Assembly (NCBI GenBank): GCA_037178855.1 | Contig: JASJZC010000004.1 | Span: 2,170,001 to 2,234,000 of the forward strand | DNA from: Oscheius sp. JU75 | Taxonomy: Eukaryota; Nematoda; Chromadorea; Rhabditida; Rhabditidae | DNA length: 64,000 bases | Direction: 5' to 3' | Translations under genes and position numbers: made by a program | Shown here: piece by piece, positions 34,525 to 45,019 of the stretch | Numbering within the stretch: position 1 is the first letter of the stretch | Layout of the letters: each line of letters begins with the position of its first letter | The notes under the pieces: generated by a model | Database searches by the model: none | Told to the model about the DNA's origin: nothing | What the model saw: only the letters and a program-made list of their open reading frames with translations

Positions 34525-37500
34525 ATGTCGACGGGTGTTCTACAATTTGTCCGAGGAATCGACTTCTCGCGAAATGATTTCTCCGTGAGTTGGTCTTTTT
34601 GTGTCAACAAACTGAAAATAAAAACCCATATTTCTAAAGCTTCAATTTTAAATTATGCATTATAGGGCGATCTCTTTCCACACGAGGTTGAGCAGATGAC
34701 GCAGATGACATGGCTCAAGCTGAATCGAGCGAAATTGGACAAAGTCAGTCACATTTCCGTCAAAAGAACACGAATTGCAGGTTCCCGACGAGCTGTCCCG
34801 CTGTGAAAATCTGGAACACCTTCAAATGTCTCGCAATAACCTCGTCAACGTCCACGGAGAATTGTCTGATCTCCCGCGGCTCCGATCCGTCATAGTCAGA
34901 CATAATAATGTGAGTGCTTTTCGCCATACATTCTGAGCAGATTTTTAGGTAAAAACGGCCGGAATTCCTACAGATATCTTTCGGATGAAGGATCTCACAA
35001 TCATTGACTTTTCGCATAATCAATTGAGGGAAGTTCCGCCCAATCTGGAGTATGCTAAAGGAGCGATAGTGCTCAATATCAGTCACAACAATATTGAATC
35101 CATTCCCAACCAGGTAAGTCCCTAATTTCTATTATGACTGTCTTGAGTTCTAGGTGTTCTCCAATTTGATCGACCTGCTCCACCTGGATCTATCGAACAA
35201 CAAACTGGACATGCTCCCACCTCAAATACGACGTCTCACTATGTTACAAACGCTCAAACTGTCTAATAATCCCCTCGTTCATTTCCAATTGAAACAGCTA
35301 CCGAGGTAACAGCCGTTTAAAAAAAAATACATTGTGTTGTCAGTATGAACTCATTACGGGTCTTGCACATGCGCAACACGAATAGGACTTTGGAGAACAT
35401 TCCTCCTACGCTGGACGATTTGGAGAATCTTTCGGTTTGAATAATCTCTTTTTCCCTCAACACTTTTTTAGGACGTCGACTTTGCTGAAAACAATCTTCT
35501 TTCTGTCCCAGATGCCCTTTTCAAACTGAAAAAGTTGCGTAAATTGGATCTGAGCGGGAACAAACTTCCTAGTTTGACGATACCCGAAGCGACTTGGGAG
35601 GGACTCGAGACTCTGAACATTTCCTGTAATCAGCTGACGGCTCTGCCAGACGGAATTACTCGCTGTTTGCAGCTAAAAAAGCTCTATGCCAGTGAGAACA
35701 AACTCACTTTTTCAGGTATTTATTATTATCTGCTAGCAAAATCTAACTGTTTAGGTATTCCTAGCGGAATTGGCAAACTGGTTCAGTTGACTGTCCTTCA
35801 CTTGTCAAGAAACAAGCTGGAGCTGGTTCCAGAAGGCATTTCTCGCTGTGTCAAGTTGCAACGACTGAAACTCAATCACAATGTTCTAATCACCCTACCT
35901 GACGGTATTCATCTACTCCCGGATCTCAAAGAGCTCGACTTACAAGAGTATGTTCCAGCCGTTTTACTTGACTCGTATACTGATAAGGAAAAAGCTCACT
36001 CAATAGAATAAGGTCTTTCCCATCGCCACATGTTCGAATGTTTGCCAAGACGCTCAGTCATGAGTGCGACAAGGTTTCATATGCGAAATGCTCGTCATCG
36101 AACGATAGGCTTTCCAACATTTTCACAAAATGTCGATTGATGCTGACTGCTGCAAACGAGATCGTGAGCGCTGCAAATTGGCTACATTGTACACCTACAA
36201 ATAGTAACCAATCGGCCTGTTTTTCAGCAATGATGGTCTGGTCATGCCACCGAAACCGAACGAGGCTCGAAAGAAGTTAGCTTTTTACAATATCGACTTC
36301 TCGTTGGAGCATCAGGTAGGCCATTTTTTTATTTATTTAAACGACTGTAATTCTTTTCGATGGCGACTTTCGAAAAGTCTCACTTTCTCTCAGCCATAAA
36401 AACGTATGATTACAGCGCAACCTGGCTGGTCAATCGCGGTGTTCGTCCATTTCTTCAGTTCAAAGTGGCAGTAAGGATCCTGTGGCTCGAAGGAAAGAAT
36501 TCATCCGACGACGGAAACAGGCTGCCGACCAACAAGACGCCAGCAAAGTCATCCAGGTTTGATCTATTTGATTTCTTTTCATGAGCAAATTGTAGGGTAT
36601 GACAAAGATCGCGGGTGCAGGAGCGACTCTCCAGGCTGAACGAGAAGAAGAAGAGAAAATCGCTGCAAGATCGGCAGTCAATTGGAAGGCGAATATCGAC
36701 AAGCAAAGACGGAAGCTCGATTACAGCGAGATTTTTGACGAAGAAGTTGGACATAATGAGGTTTGTTCTTCTTTTATCGGGCTGACAAACAATATAGGGT
36801 CTCTGGGTATGGGAGATTGAGAACTTCTACCCGTCTCTCCTCGAAGATGCCTTTTATGGTCAGTTCTACGACGCCGATTGCTACCTCGTGTTGAGAACGA
36901 CAAAAGAATTGTCAGGCTCGCTCAAACACGAAATCTATTACTGGATGGGAGAGCATGCCACTCTGGATAAGGGAATGTGTGCCGCTGTTCACGCTGTCGG
37001 TCTCAGAAATCATCTCAATGCCAGTTGTCGGTACGTAATTTATTCTTATCCTTTTTTATTCTCTGACTTCAGTACTGTTCGAGAAGAGATGAACGATGAA
37101 TCGGACGAGTTTCTGGAGCTCTTCGGCGAAGAAATCGAGTATGTGGAAGGAGCGCGAACGAGTACAGGATTTTACACTACAGAAAAGGCGAAACACGTAA
37201 CAAGGTACGCTTTTTCAATTGTTTATGTTCAGATTTTTGTAGGCTTTATCGTGCAACCGTCAACGGAACAGCCGTCGAAATGGAGCCTGTCCCTGTGACT
37301 GTCGAGTCCCTCGATCCGCGGTTTGTATTCTTGCTCGACGAAGGGAAGACTATCTGGATCTGGAGTGGCATCAAATCAAAGGTGACTATTCTAAAAAGTT
37401 GAACATACTTTGTTCAGATTGTGGCTGCCAACAAAGCGCGACTTTTTGCGGAAAGATTGAACAAACGTGACAGGAAGGGCAAGGCTGAAATCGAGACCTG

Positions 37501-39459
37501 CAAAGGTCTGAAAAGTCCCGAAGAATTCTGGCAAGCACTAACTGGTTCACCTTCTCGACCAACTGAGCCGATTGTAGAACACGTTCCGGAGAATTTCGTC
37601 CCTGAGAGAAAACGTCTTTACCAGGTAGAGGCGTTTTACTTATATTTTAGAGTGCCTTCAGGTGAATATCGGAATGGGCTACCTCGAGTTGCCACAGATT
37701 GAACTGCCTAAAGGTGTTGCCAAACAGGATCACTTGGACACGAAAGGCGTCTATATTCTCGACTCTACGTCAGATATCTTCCTCTGGACAGGCAAGAGAG
37801 CCAACAGGTAGTTCTGTATCAGATTAAATTGAATTCATGTTTTAGGTTGCTCAAAATGGCCGGACAAAAGATGGTTAGTGAGATGCATCAAATGCTGGAG
37901 CGACCGGAATATACTCAGATTTCGCGAGAAACCGAGGTAGCCTTTCTCATTTAATTTCCTACAATGATCTAACTTGAGGGAGAAGAAACGATGATGTTCC
38001 GTTCGAAATTTGCGGGCTGGGACGACATCGTCCCTGTCGATTTCACAAGGACATCGGAATCCGTGGCTCGAGTACCAGATCTGAAGGTTATTGTCAAACA
38101 GGAGAACATGATGAAACACGATCTGGCGGCTTTGTTCTTGGATAGACAACCACCGATGACACACGAAGAGAGCGAGGAACTGCTCACCGCCTGTAATGAG
38201 GATCTCGAACTCATTGAATCCTTTGTTCTGGTACGCATAGTTCGTATCCTATGATTCACCTATTCAGGAGAACAAAAAGTTCGTCAAATTGCCTGAGCAC
38301 GAGTTTGGAACCTTCTACACAATGGACTGTTATGTCTTCCTCTGTCGGTATGAGGTCTTCCCAGACGAGTCAGAAGACGAAGAGGACAGCGACGAGCCAC
38401 CGGAGACGGACTTCAAATGTGTCCTTTATTTCTGGCAGGGACGAGATGCCACGAATATGGGCTGGCTGCAGTTCACTTTCCAGCTCCAACCAACTTTTGA
38501 GAAACTTTTCAAAGACAAACTCGAGGTATTTTTGTCACGTGCTAAACAAAATTCGGTTCAGGTTGTACGTATGCATCAGCAACAAGAAAACCACAAGTTT
38601 TTGTCGCATTTTCGTCGGAAGTTCCTTGTTCGAAGAGGTCGTCGTGGTCTGACAAAGAATCTCGGAGGAAGATGGCCCGAGCTCTTCCAGATCCGCGCAA
38701 ATGGTTCCAGCGTCTGCACAAGGACAATCCAAATCGACTGCACGTATGCCTGAATATCTCATTGAATCTAAACTTCTTGTTCAGAGCTGACCAGCTGTGT
38801 TCTGCTTTCTGTCACATACTGCGAATCCCCTTCAAGATGGAACAAGAAGACGGCCAGAAGGGAATCGTTTACGTCTGGATTGGCAAGGACAGTGATGAGC
38901 ACAATGTGGCCAAAACGGTGGCAGAGGAAATGATTAATCGGGACGATGAGGATTTTCCTGTAGTTATGGTCAATGAAAAAGAAGAACCGGAAGAGTTTTG
39001 GCAAGGGCTCGGAGGCAAAAAGAAATACATCGAGGACGGAAACTTCTTCAAATACACTCGACTCTTCCGCTGTACTAATGAGAAAGGATACTTTGCTGTT
39101 TCGGAGAAAACTGTCGACTTTTGTCAGGTATTTGGTCGCTTTGTACTTTGTTAATTGTGTTCAGGACGACTTGGACAATGATGACGTAATGATCCTCGAC
39201 AATGGAACCGATATCTTACTTTGGATCGGACAAACTTCTTCAGAAATTGAAGGAAAACTCGGCTATAAGGCGGCTACTGTGAGTGATTTTTTTTCTAACG
39301 TGTCTTACCATGAAATTGCAGGTCTATATGGCTCATCTGATGATAAAGCAGACAGACAGACCGCGCAAGCTGAAGCTGGCTCTGAAGGGACACGAATCGA
39401 AGAATTTCCGAAAATGTTTCCATGCTTGGGGAAAACACAAACAGCCAGCTGGTGACTGA
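34525..39459 (+). CDS. fli-1: Flightless-I homologue (LRR plus gelsolin repeats)
   Basis: A complete multi-exon gene of roughly 1,250 residues. The N-terminal third is leucine-rich repeats (for example [59 protein letters not shown]). A linker with [29 protein letters not shown] and [10 protein letters not shown] is characteristic of Flightless-I. Gelsolin-type repeats follow, beginning [32 protein letters not shown] with [12 protein letters not shown], and later [44 protein letters not shown] and [20 protein letters not shown]. It ends [17 protein letters not shown], matching the family's C-terminus. The protein binds and remodels actin and also serves in nuclear-receptor and innate signalling in other animals. 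The intron at 35949-36227 is longer than its neighbours; all domains appear intact. Confidence 0.95.
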
Positions 39460-39832
39460 TTTTTTTCATATCTTTTTATTGTTAGGGTATGCCTCGACGG
39501 TTGTCTTCAGATTTCTATTGTTTTGCAGACGAGTGATCCCAGTCACTTAAAACTATTGCACCTTAACTTTATTGTGCCATATAATGTACACATACGCGTC
39601 TGGTCAAATTGTCTTTTACTAGTGTCTGCTCACTTGCTACTAGGGTATGTTGTGTGGATACTTTTCGTGTTTATTCATAAATATTGAGCTTTAACTCATG
39701 CACATTTCTGAGAGAAACATCGCGTCTATTATGAGTTGAGCGACAGTAGCTTGATAGAGACGCTGCATAGTCTAATTTTACTTTCCTTCGACCTTAAAAA
39801 CGTGAAAATTTGCCTTTGTAATCTTCACAACA

Positions 39833-40100
39833 GGTCACCAGTCTGGAAGTTCAGTTCAATGCCGCCGTCGAAATTACCCAAAACTTGCCGAAGGAAGGAC
39901 CTCTTCATCCGAGACTCAAAGAAAAACTCAAAGCTTACGGCCTTTTCAAACAGGTCACCATTGGTTCATGTAACATTGGTCAGCCGTATATCTTCCACGT
40001 GGAGTCGAGGTTGAAATGGACGGCCCGGAATGATCTTGGGGAAAAGAGAACACGGACAAGCACAAACAAGGCAACCTACATACTTTTTCCTAGAAAAGGT
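39833..40100 (+). pseudogene. Acyl-CoA-binding (ACBP) domain relic
   Basis: After a CACAACAG acceptor, one frame reads VQFNAAVEITQNLPKEGPLHPRL...YGLFKQVTIGSCNIGQPYIF...LKWTARNDLG. This matches the ACBP fold: FxxAVExxQxLPKxGPxxPS, YxLYKQATxGPCNxxxPGFFD, KWDAWxxLG. The acyl-CoA contact KQAT is kept as KQVT, but the conserved KWDAW has become KWTAR. The frame has no convincing start codon upstream and runs into unrelated sequence ending ATYILFPRKG. The part after the domain (40130-40220) has another open stretch that may be the decayed downstream portion. I judge it a relic; a real gene with unseen small exons is the alternative. Confidence 0.55.
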
Positions 40101-40512
40101 TAGCCTTCTGGAAAGTCACGACCGAATCAGGTTGCCAGCACTGAAGACGAGTATGATGTCTTGCAGTATCTGACTGAAGTGGAAGGACTATTTACACATG
40201 AAGTGACGATGCTCAGAAAAGTACATAATCCTCTTTCAACTAGTTTTTCTATTCAGAACTTTGTCCAACGAGCAAAAGTCATGCGGGTGGGACGGTCGAG
40301 GACAACGGAATGCAGATACAATTGTGAATGTTTTAATAATAAAATTCATAATTCACACGAAAAAGAGATCAAAATCACAGAATCTTCACAAAGAGATAAT
40401 ATATTCAGGTAGGTCACATTATGAGAGCCTGTAACATTGAACGGTAAAGGAAAGACCAAACAAGGAGTATGTAACAGTTGAAGAATAGACAGGATGTGGT
40501 AAGGTGGACGAA

Positions 40513-41213
40513 TCAGCAGGGTCCAAAAGCGTTCATTCGCTGGATCAGACGCTGGATAGACGTCATTTCTTCGTCCAGAAGCTCCAGCTTGTCGTTGTCG
40601 ACAATATTGATGGCGCCTTCGAGAGTGCTCAGAAGATTTTGCCAGGTACATTCGGCTTCAATGGCAGATTCGGCCATTGTAATAAGCTGGAAAAAAACAG
40701 GGTAAAGCTCGACCAATACGATAACCGGGTTCATGTCCACTTCCTCGGGGCATTGTTCCAAGTAATTCTCGAAGATGGTGAGATCAGTTTCGAAGAATTC
40801 GGCTCGATTTTCAAACTCGGTGAGGATACATGCCGCTTCGGCCAAAGCAAGATACTGATCGCAATAAGCCTGCGCGGTTTCTTCCAGCTGAATTTGATTC
40901 AGTGAAGAAGTTTAACTGCGTAATACCTTTTTGTTGATATGCTTCAACTGGCTCGGTGTACCAACAAGAAGATCGGTTATTTCGTGGATTACTTGGACTT
41001 CTTGACAAGTTTTGCTTTTCTTCGTATGCTCCACGTTATCTTGGACCTGTCTTTTGCGCATCTCGGTGCCTGCGGAACTTCTGAAAAGCATTAACAACTC
41101 AAAAAAGGCGTTTACCTGGCTGAATCCTCCGCGAAGCGGACCTTGTTACGGGGACTAGAACTTCTGTGGTTCTTTTTTAGAGCTGATTTCGGATGAGCTA
41201 ATTGTTGATCCAT
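40513..41213 (-). CDS. Small protein with a PP1-docking (KVRF) motif and helical C-terminus
   Basis: Three exons, with introns of 35 and 39 nt, give about 208 residues. The ATG at 41213 follows TTTTTTTAG by 4 nt. The N-terminus reads HPKSALKKNHRSSSPRNKVRFAED. KVRF fits the RVxF consensus ([RK]-x(0,1)-V-x-F) for protein phosphatase 1 docking. The preceding SALKK resembles the (S/G)ILK second PP1 site used with RVxF in proteins such as KNL1. SSPR is a proline-directed phosphosite. The remaining 150 residues are mainly acidic helices (EITDLLVGTPSQLKHINKKL, FFETDLTIFENYLEQCPEEV, LLSTLEGAINIVDNDKLELLDEE). I do not recognise the helical domain. A kinetochore or mitotic PP1 adaptor is an attractive but unproven reading. 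Confidence 0.7.
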
Positions 41214-41701
41214 ATGTCTAAAAAAATACAAATGCAATGTTTGTAGAGAAATTGTGCTGTTCGAGAACAATATGCAAAAAGCTGTTTAAAAAAAATTTCC
41301 CGCGCGGCCCATTTGATTCTACAGCACTACAGAGAATCCTGATTTTCTGCCCGGGATCTCTTTGAAGCTAGCAGCCCTTTAACCACGGCGTGTTATGCGC
41401 ATCGCCACTTTTTTAAACCGGTCGTTTTTCTTAAGTACAATATCCTACAGATATCCCGGTTTAAACAGGCATAGAATATCGTATACCCTACATTAATTTA
41501 AAAAGTAGCCAGAGAATTAATTTTGAATTCCCGTCCTCGAAATAGGTAATTGGCACGAGAAAAATTGGCGAGGCCTTTTGCTTGGGCGTAACCCGCCGTG
41601 TAACCTATCCGGATTAGTGGTCAACTTTTCTTTTTCGTCTCGTCACACTCAGAAGAGAAGAGGTGTTGAAAACATAACAACTTCATTTTGAAACAACGCG
41701 A
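41214..41701. other. Intergenic, no gene recognised
   Basis: About 490 bp between two minus-strand genes. AT-rich runs only; no coding signal seen. Confidence 0.5.
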
Positions 41702-42234
41702 TCACTCGTCATTCTCCTCAGCGTCCTGGGTGACGTTGAAGTAGCGGAGCTCATAGGTGTTGCGGTTGATGGAGACGACGCGAAGCCAGTCGCGAAGAGT
41801 GTTTCTCTTCAGGTACTTCTTGGTCAGGTACTTGAGGTATCTGAAAGAGCCCATTAGACTATTTCTTTGTGTTACCAACCTCTTCGAGAAGGGAATTTCA
41901 GTGATGATAGAGACCTTGGTCTTGGCAGTCTCTACCTTGACCGAGTTGGAAGCGAGCTGTCCGGTCTTTCCATTGATCTTGATGTGCTCGTTCAGGTAGG
42001 CTTCCTGAAAAGTAACGGGGCTTGCTAGGTATGGACACCCTACGCCCGATTTTACTCATCGATTGTAGATAAACGTGCTAAAATGTCTGGAAGCCAACTT
42101 ACGAAGTCCTCGAGCTTCATGATTCCATCCTCAACGGGGTTCTTGCACTCGACGTTGAACTTGAGATGGACCTTCTTCTTGCGAAGGGTCTTTGCCTTGG
42201 AGGACTTGACGGCGGGCTTGGCGACAGCGACCAT
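41702..42234 (-). CDS. rpl-22: 60S ribosomal protein eL22
   Basis: Three exons encode about 130 residues, the usual length. Exon 1 runs from [13 protein letters not shown] through [26 protein letters not shown]. Exon 2 carries the [20 protein letters not shown] block, and exon 3 [21 protein letters not shown] followed by [16 protein letters not shown]. These are the conserved eL22 blocks, including the basic C-terminal half and acidic tail. The ATG at 42234 follows a TACTTCAG acceptor by 8 nt. The protein is a component of the large ribosomal subunit. Confidence 0.95.
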
Positions 42235-42757
42235 TCTATACCCTGAAGTATTTGCCATGAGTATTTTCAAAAAAAGAGAAAATAGAATAAGGAGAAAGAG
42301 TATGGGAACAGAGACGCTGTGCGACTGAACTTTTGGGATTTGCGAGACAGGGCGAGCGGACGACTACGGTCGCGTAGGACCTTTCTGCACTCACGCTCAC
42401 GTACGCCACTTTTCATCACGACGAGATGGGAGTTTGCGATCAGTCGAGAGGAAACTGGATCACAGAAGGAACTTTTTCAACGACCGAGCGGGAAGCGTTG
42501 GTGGTAACCAAGAAGAACTACAGCTTGAGCAAATCAACTAACAGCAAATCAAGAGTGTCTCACTAGGGAAGGGTTTTAGTTGCCCGCGGGATATTGAAAC
42601 GAGGTAGGTGTCATTCGAAAGGGCATCGAAAATGATGGTGTTTCCCAAATTTTCAGCTGCGGAATGGATGTCTACTGTCCTCTGGAGCTTTTCCCGTTTC
42701 CAGATTTCGAGCTGAATTTGTGCTCTTAGACTTGGATATCCAGTGCTTCTTTCAGCG

Positions 42758-42834
42758 CAAGTGACCAAGTGGTGCGGTGCCTAAGCGCTCCGCTGAAAAA
42801 CTTATGGTTTTTGGTTCGAATCCTCTCTTCGGAA
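42758..42834 (+). other. tRNA-like sequence, left arm
   Basis: Contains a perfect B box (GGTTCGAATCC, at about 42813-42823) and an A-box-like TGACCAAGTGGTG with an ACC/GGT D stem, spaced as in a class II (Ser/Leu-like) tRNA. The acceptor ends do not pair well (about 4 of 7), and no clean 5-bp anticodon stem forms, so I do not call a functional tRNA. A tRNA-derived pol III promoter, as in SINEs, is the more cautious reading. Confidence 0.5.
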
Positions 42835-43014
42835 AACATTTTTATTTACTCTTTTCAAAAGTATTTAGTTTCTATCATTGCCTTTTTTTACTGCTAAAAG
42901 CTAGAAAGTTTTTATAGTCGACCTTCCCATTTCCTAACTTTTTTTCTGATATAGTTCACGCGTTCAAATCCGTTTTTTGGAACGAAGAAATGCTTTTCCG
43001 GCTTGGCTATGTTT

Positions 43015-43053
43015 TGCAAAGTTGTAGAACAGATCAAGGGCTACAACTTTGCA
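43015..43053 (+). repeat. 13-bp perfect hairpin in the palindrome spacer
   Basis: TGCAAAGTTGTAG and its exact reverse complement are separated by 13 bases. The hairpin lies close to the centre of the large palindrome. Confidence 0.85.
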
Positions 43054-43260
43054 GTACATTGACACGTAAAAAAAAAACCTTTTCTTTAGTCAAAGTGACT
43101 GTGAAATTGTGCGATACTGGTCGTCACAGTGCTATCCGAAAAAGAGATTTTTGTATTCAGTGAGTGAAAGGGTCGACTACAAAGATTTTCTAGCTTTTAG
43201 CAGTAAAAAAAAAGCAATGATAGAAGCTAAATACACTCGAAATGAGTAAATAAAGATGTT

Positions 43261-43337
43261 TTCCGAAGAGAGGATTCGAACCAAAAACCATAAGTTTTTC
43301 AGCGGAGCGCTTAGGCACCGCACCACTTGGTCACTTG
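43261..43337 (-). other. tRNA-like sequence, right arm (inverted copy)
   Basis: Exact reverse-complement copy of the left-arm tRNA-like sequence, with the same intact B box on the minus strand. Confidence 0.5.
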
Positions 43338-43688
43338 CGCTGAAAGAAGCACTGGATATCCAAGTCTAAGAGCACAAATTCAGCTCGAAATCTGGAAACG
43401 GGAAAAGCTCCAGAGGACAGTAGACATCCATTCCGCAGCTGAAAATTTGGGAAACACCATCATTTTCGATGCCCTTTCGAATGACACCTACCTCGTTTCA
43501 ATATCCCGCGGGCAACTAAAACCCTTCTCTAGTCAGTTGTCATACAACAAACGAGTGTTCCCAAGAGGTAGATTGCAAATATGTCAGATCGAGTAATGGA
43601 TTCTGAGTGTATGCTGAGACCAAGCTAAAATCAACAAAAACATAACAATCGTAATGAAATTATAGTATCATCTAGTGGCAACGACAAA

Positions 43689-44099
43689 TTACTGCTGGCT
43701 CATCTTCTGCAGAGTTGCTTCATCCTGCTGGGACATGTTTGTCAGCCGTTTTCCCAACTTCTCGTGGACATCAAGATACTTGGCTACACAGCGATCCAGA
43801 CAAACAGCCTCGCCCTGAAAATGATTTGTGAAAGAGTTAGTGATGAAACTGCAGCTCTTTGTCCACATAAAGACTAAAAACCATTGAGGTTTGTAATAAC
43901 CATTACAAAAGTAAAATACTCACTTTTGTCAATTCCGACTCTCTGAAAGCTCTCGAAATACACTTCTCTTGACAGGCGTTCGTCATTCGTCTGTACATAT
44001 CCGACATCATTTCTACCTATAAATTCAGAAATTGACAGCCGATACAAAATGCAATACCTCTAGTTCGGCGACCACTTCTAGTTGTTGTTGAGTAGCCAT
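43689..44099 (-). CDS. tin-10: Mitochondrial import chaperone Tim10
   Basis: Three exons encode about 87 residues. The sequence reads [30 protein letters not shown] and, after an intron of about 110 nt, [32 protein letters not shown]. This contains the paired Cx3C motifs (CQEKC and CLDRC) that form the two intramolecular disulfides of small Tim proteins. The AKYLDVHEK and LTNMS stretches identify Tim10 rather than Tim8, Tim9 or Tim13. Tim10 works with Tim9 in the intermembrane space, escorting hydrophobic carrier proteins to the TIM22 complex. The first intron is about 41 nt. Acceptor-like TATTCAG and TTTTTAG lie just upstream of the ATG. Confidence 0.93.
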
Positions 44100-44321
44100 T
44101 TTAAAACTAAAAACTGAATATAAAACCAATGGGAAAACAGAGACAAGATTAAAGGCAATCTTGTTGAAATTTGAGTCAGCTGATAGGAAACGTGCTCCGT
44201 TCGCTCGAAAGAGGCAGTCCTTCAATCACATTTCACCTTCGTGTTTGTTTTCACTATTTAAATCGAAAGCATTTACGGATTTCAGAAAAGTGGAAGGAGA
44301 ATGCAGTAATGGTGATCGACA

Positions 44322-45019
44322 ATGAGGCACAATTATCTTTTCTGTCTACTTTTAATATCGCTAACACGTGGGTTTTTTTACGGGATTGTATTGGAAGCTC
44401 ATTCAGATGGGGAGTCAGATGTTTCCATTTCAAAGAGATCACCGTGTAGCAGGCTTTTCAAGTTCCAGTATCACTGTCATCCGCCAGCTATTGCCACAGA
44501 TACACAGCAACCGGACAGCTGCCAACCGGACAACTCCATTTTGGGTGAGAACTATAGAGAAAGTTCAATAAAAGTCAACTTTCAGTAACATGCTCAGTCA
44601 TCCCAGGCATAATTTGTGACGGGTTATTGAACGATACTCATATGTTCGAATTACGGGTTCCGAACGCCTGCCACTACAATGCTCACGCCAGTTTCTCAAC
44701 AGCACTCATTCTGTCGATATTCCTCGGCTTTTTAGGAATCGACCGCATTTTTCTTGGTTATTATGCTATTGGTAAGATAAAAGAATTTGCGTTTACCTTC
44801 CTTTTTTTTTTAGGACTTTTCAAGATGTTCACAATGGGAGGATTATTCATCTTTTGGTTGGTAGACGTAGTTCTTATTTCCTTACAACTACTGCTGCCGG
44901 CAGATGGAACCCAGTATTTGATGCCCTATTATGGACCAAGGATGACTCAGTTACAATTCGAGCGTCACTACATCAATTTTACAACATTTGGTGGTTGTTT
45001 GTCGAATGACTGTGTGTAA
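44322..45019 (+). CDS. TM2 domain-containing protein (TM2D1-like)
   Basis: Four exons encode roughly 190 residues. A signal peptide (MRHNYLFCLLLISLT) starts at the ATG at 44322, 36 nt after a GATTTCAG acceptor. An extracellular cysteine-bearing segment follows (PDSCQPDNSIL, TCSVIPGIICDGLLNDT, PNACHYN). Next is the TM2 domain: two transmembrane helices joined by a short DRIFLGYYAIG loop with the family DRF-like motif, then GGLFIFWLVDVVLI. The ending PADGTQYLMPYYGPRMTQL is like TM2D1. Relatives of the family (almondex, amaretto, biscotti) modulate gamma-secretase and Notch-related processes in flies. A 39-nt GTGGGT...TTCAG stretch at about 44368-44406 is probably an intron, but its length keeps the frame open if retained. 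Confidence 0.85.

Larger units (their letters stand above)
42568..43527. repeat. Large palindromic (foldback) repeat with identical 270-bp arms
   Basis: Bases 42568-42837 reappear as the exact reverse complement at 43258-43527, by eye without a mismatch. The match continues inward for about 80 bp per arm with roughly 85% identity (to GGTCGAC near 42920 and GGGTCGAC near 43170), leaving a central spacer of about 250 bp. Each arm holds a tRNA-like sequence and an open frame of about 75 residues. The outer flanks do not match, and I see no clear target duplication or transposase. Foldback element or recent inverted duplication are both possible. Confidence 0.9.

Noticed and set aside
42538-42768. 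Open frame repeated in both arms of the palindrome (also 43327-43596) as a protein gene
   Set aside because: The identity is explained by identical DNA in the arms, the frame overlaps the tRNA-like sequence, and no family motif is visible. It is mentioned only as part of the repeat.
42758-42834. Functional tRNA-Ser/Leu gene
   Set aside because: The B box is perfect, but the acceptor stem pairs poorly and no regular anticodon stem forms, so I did not call a tRNA.
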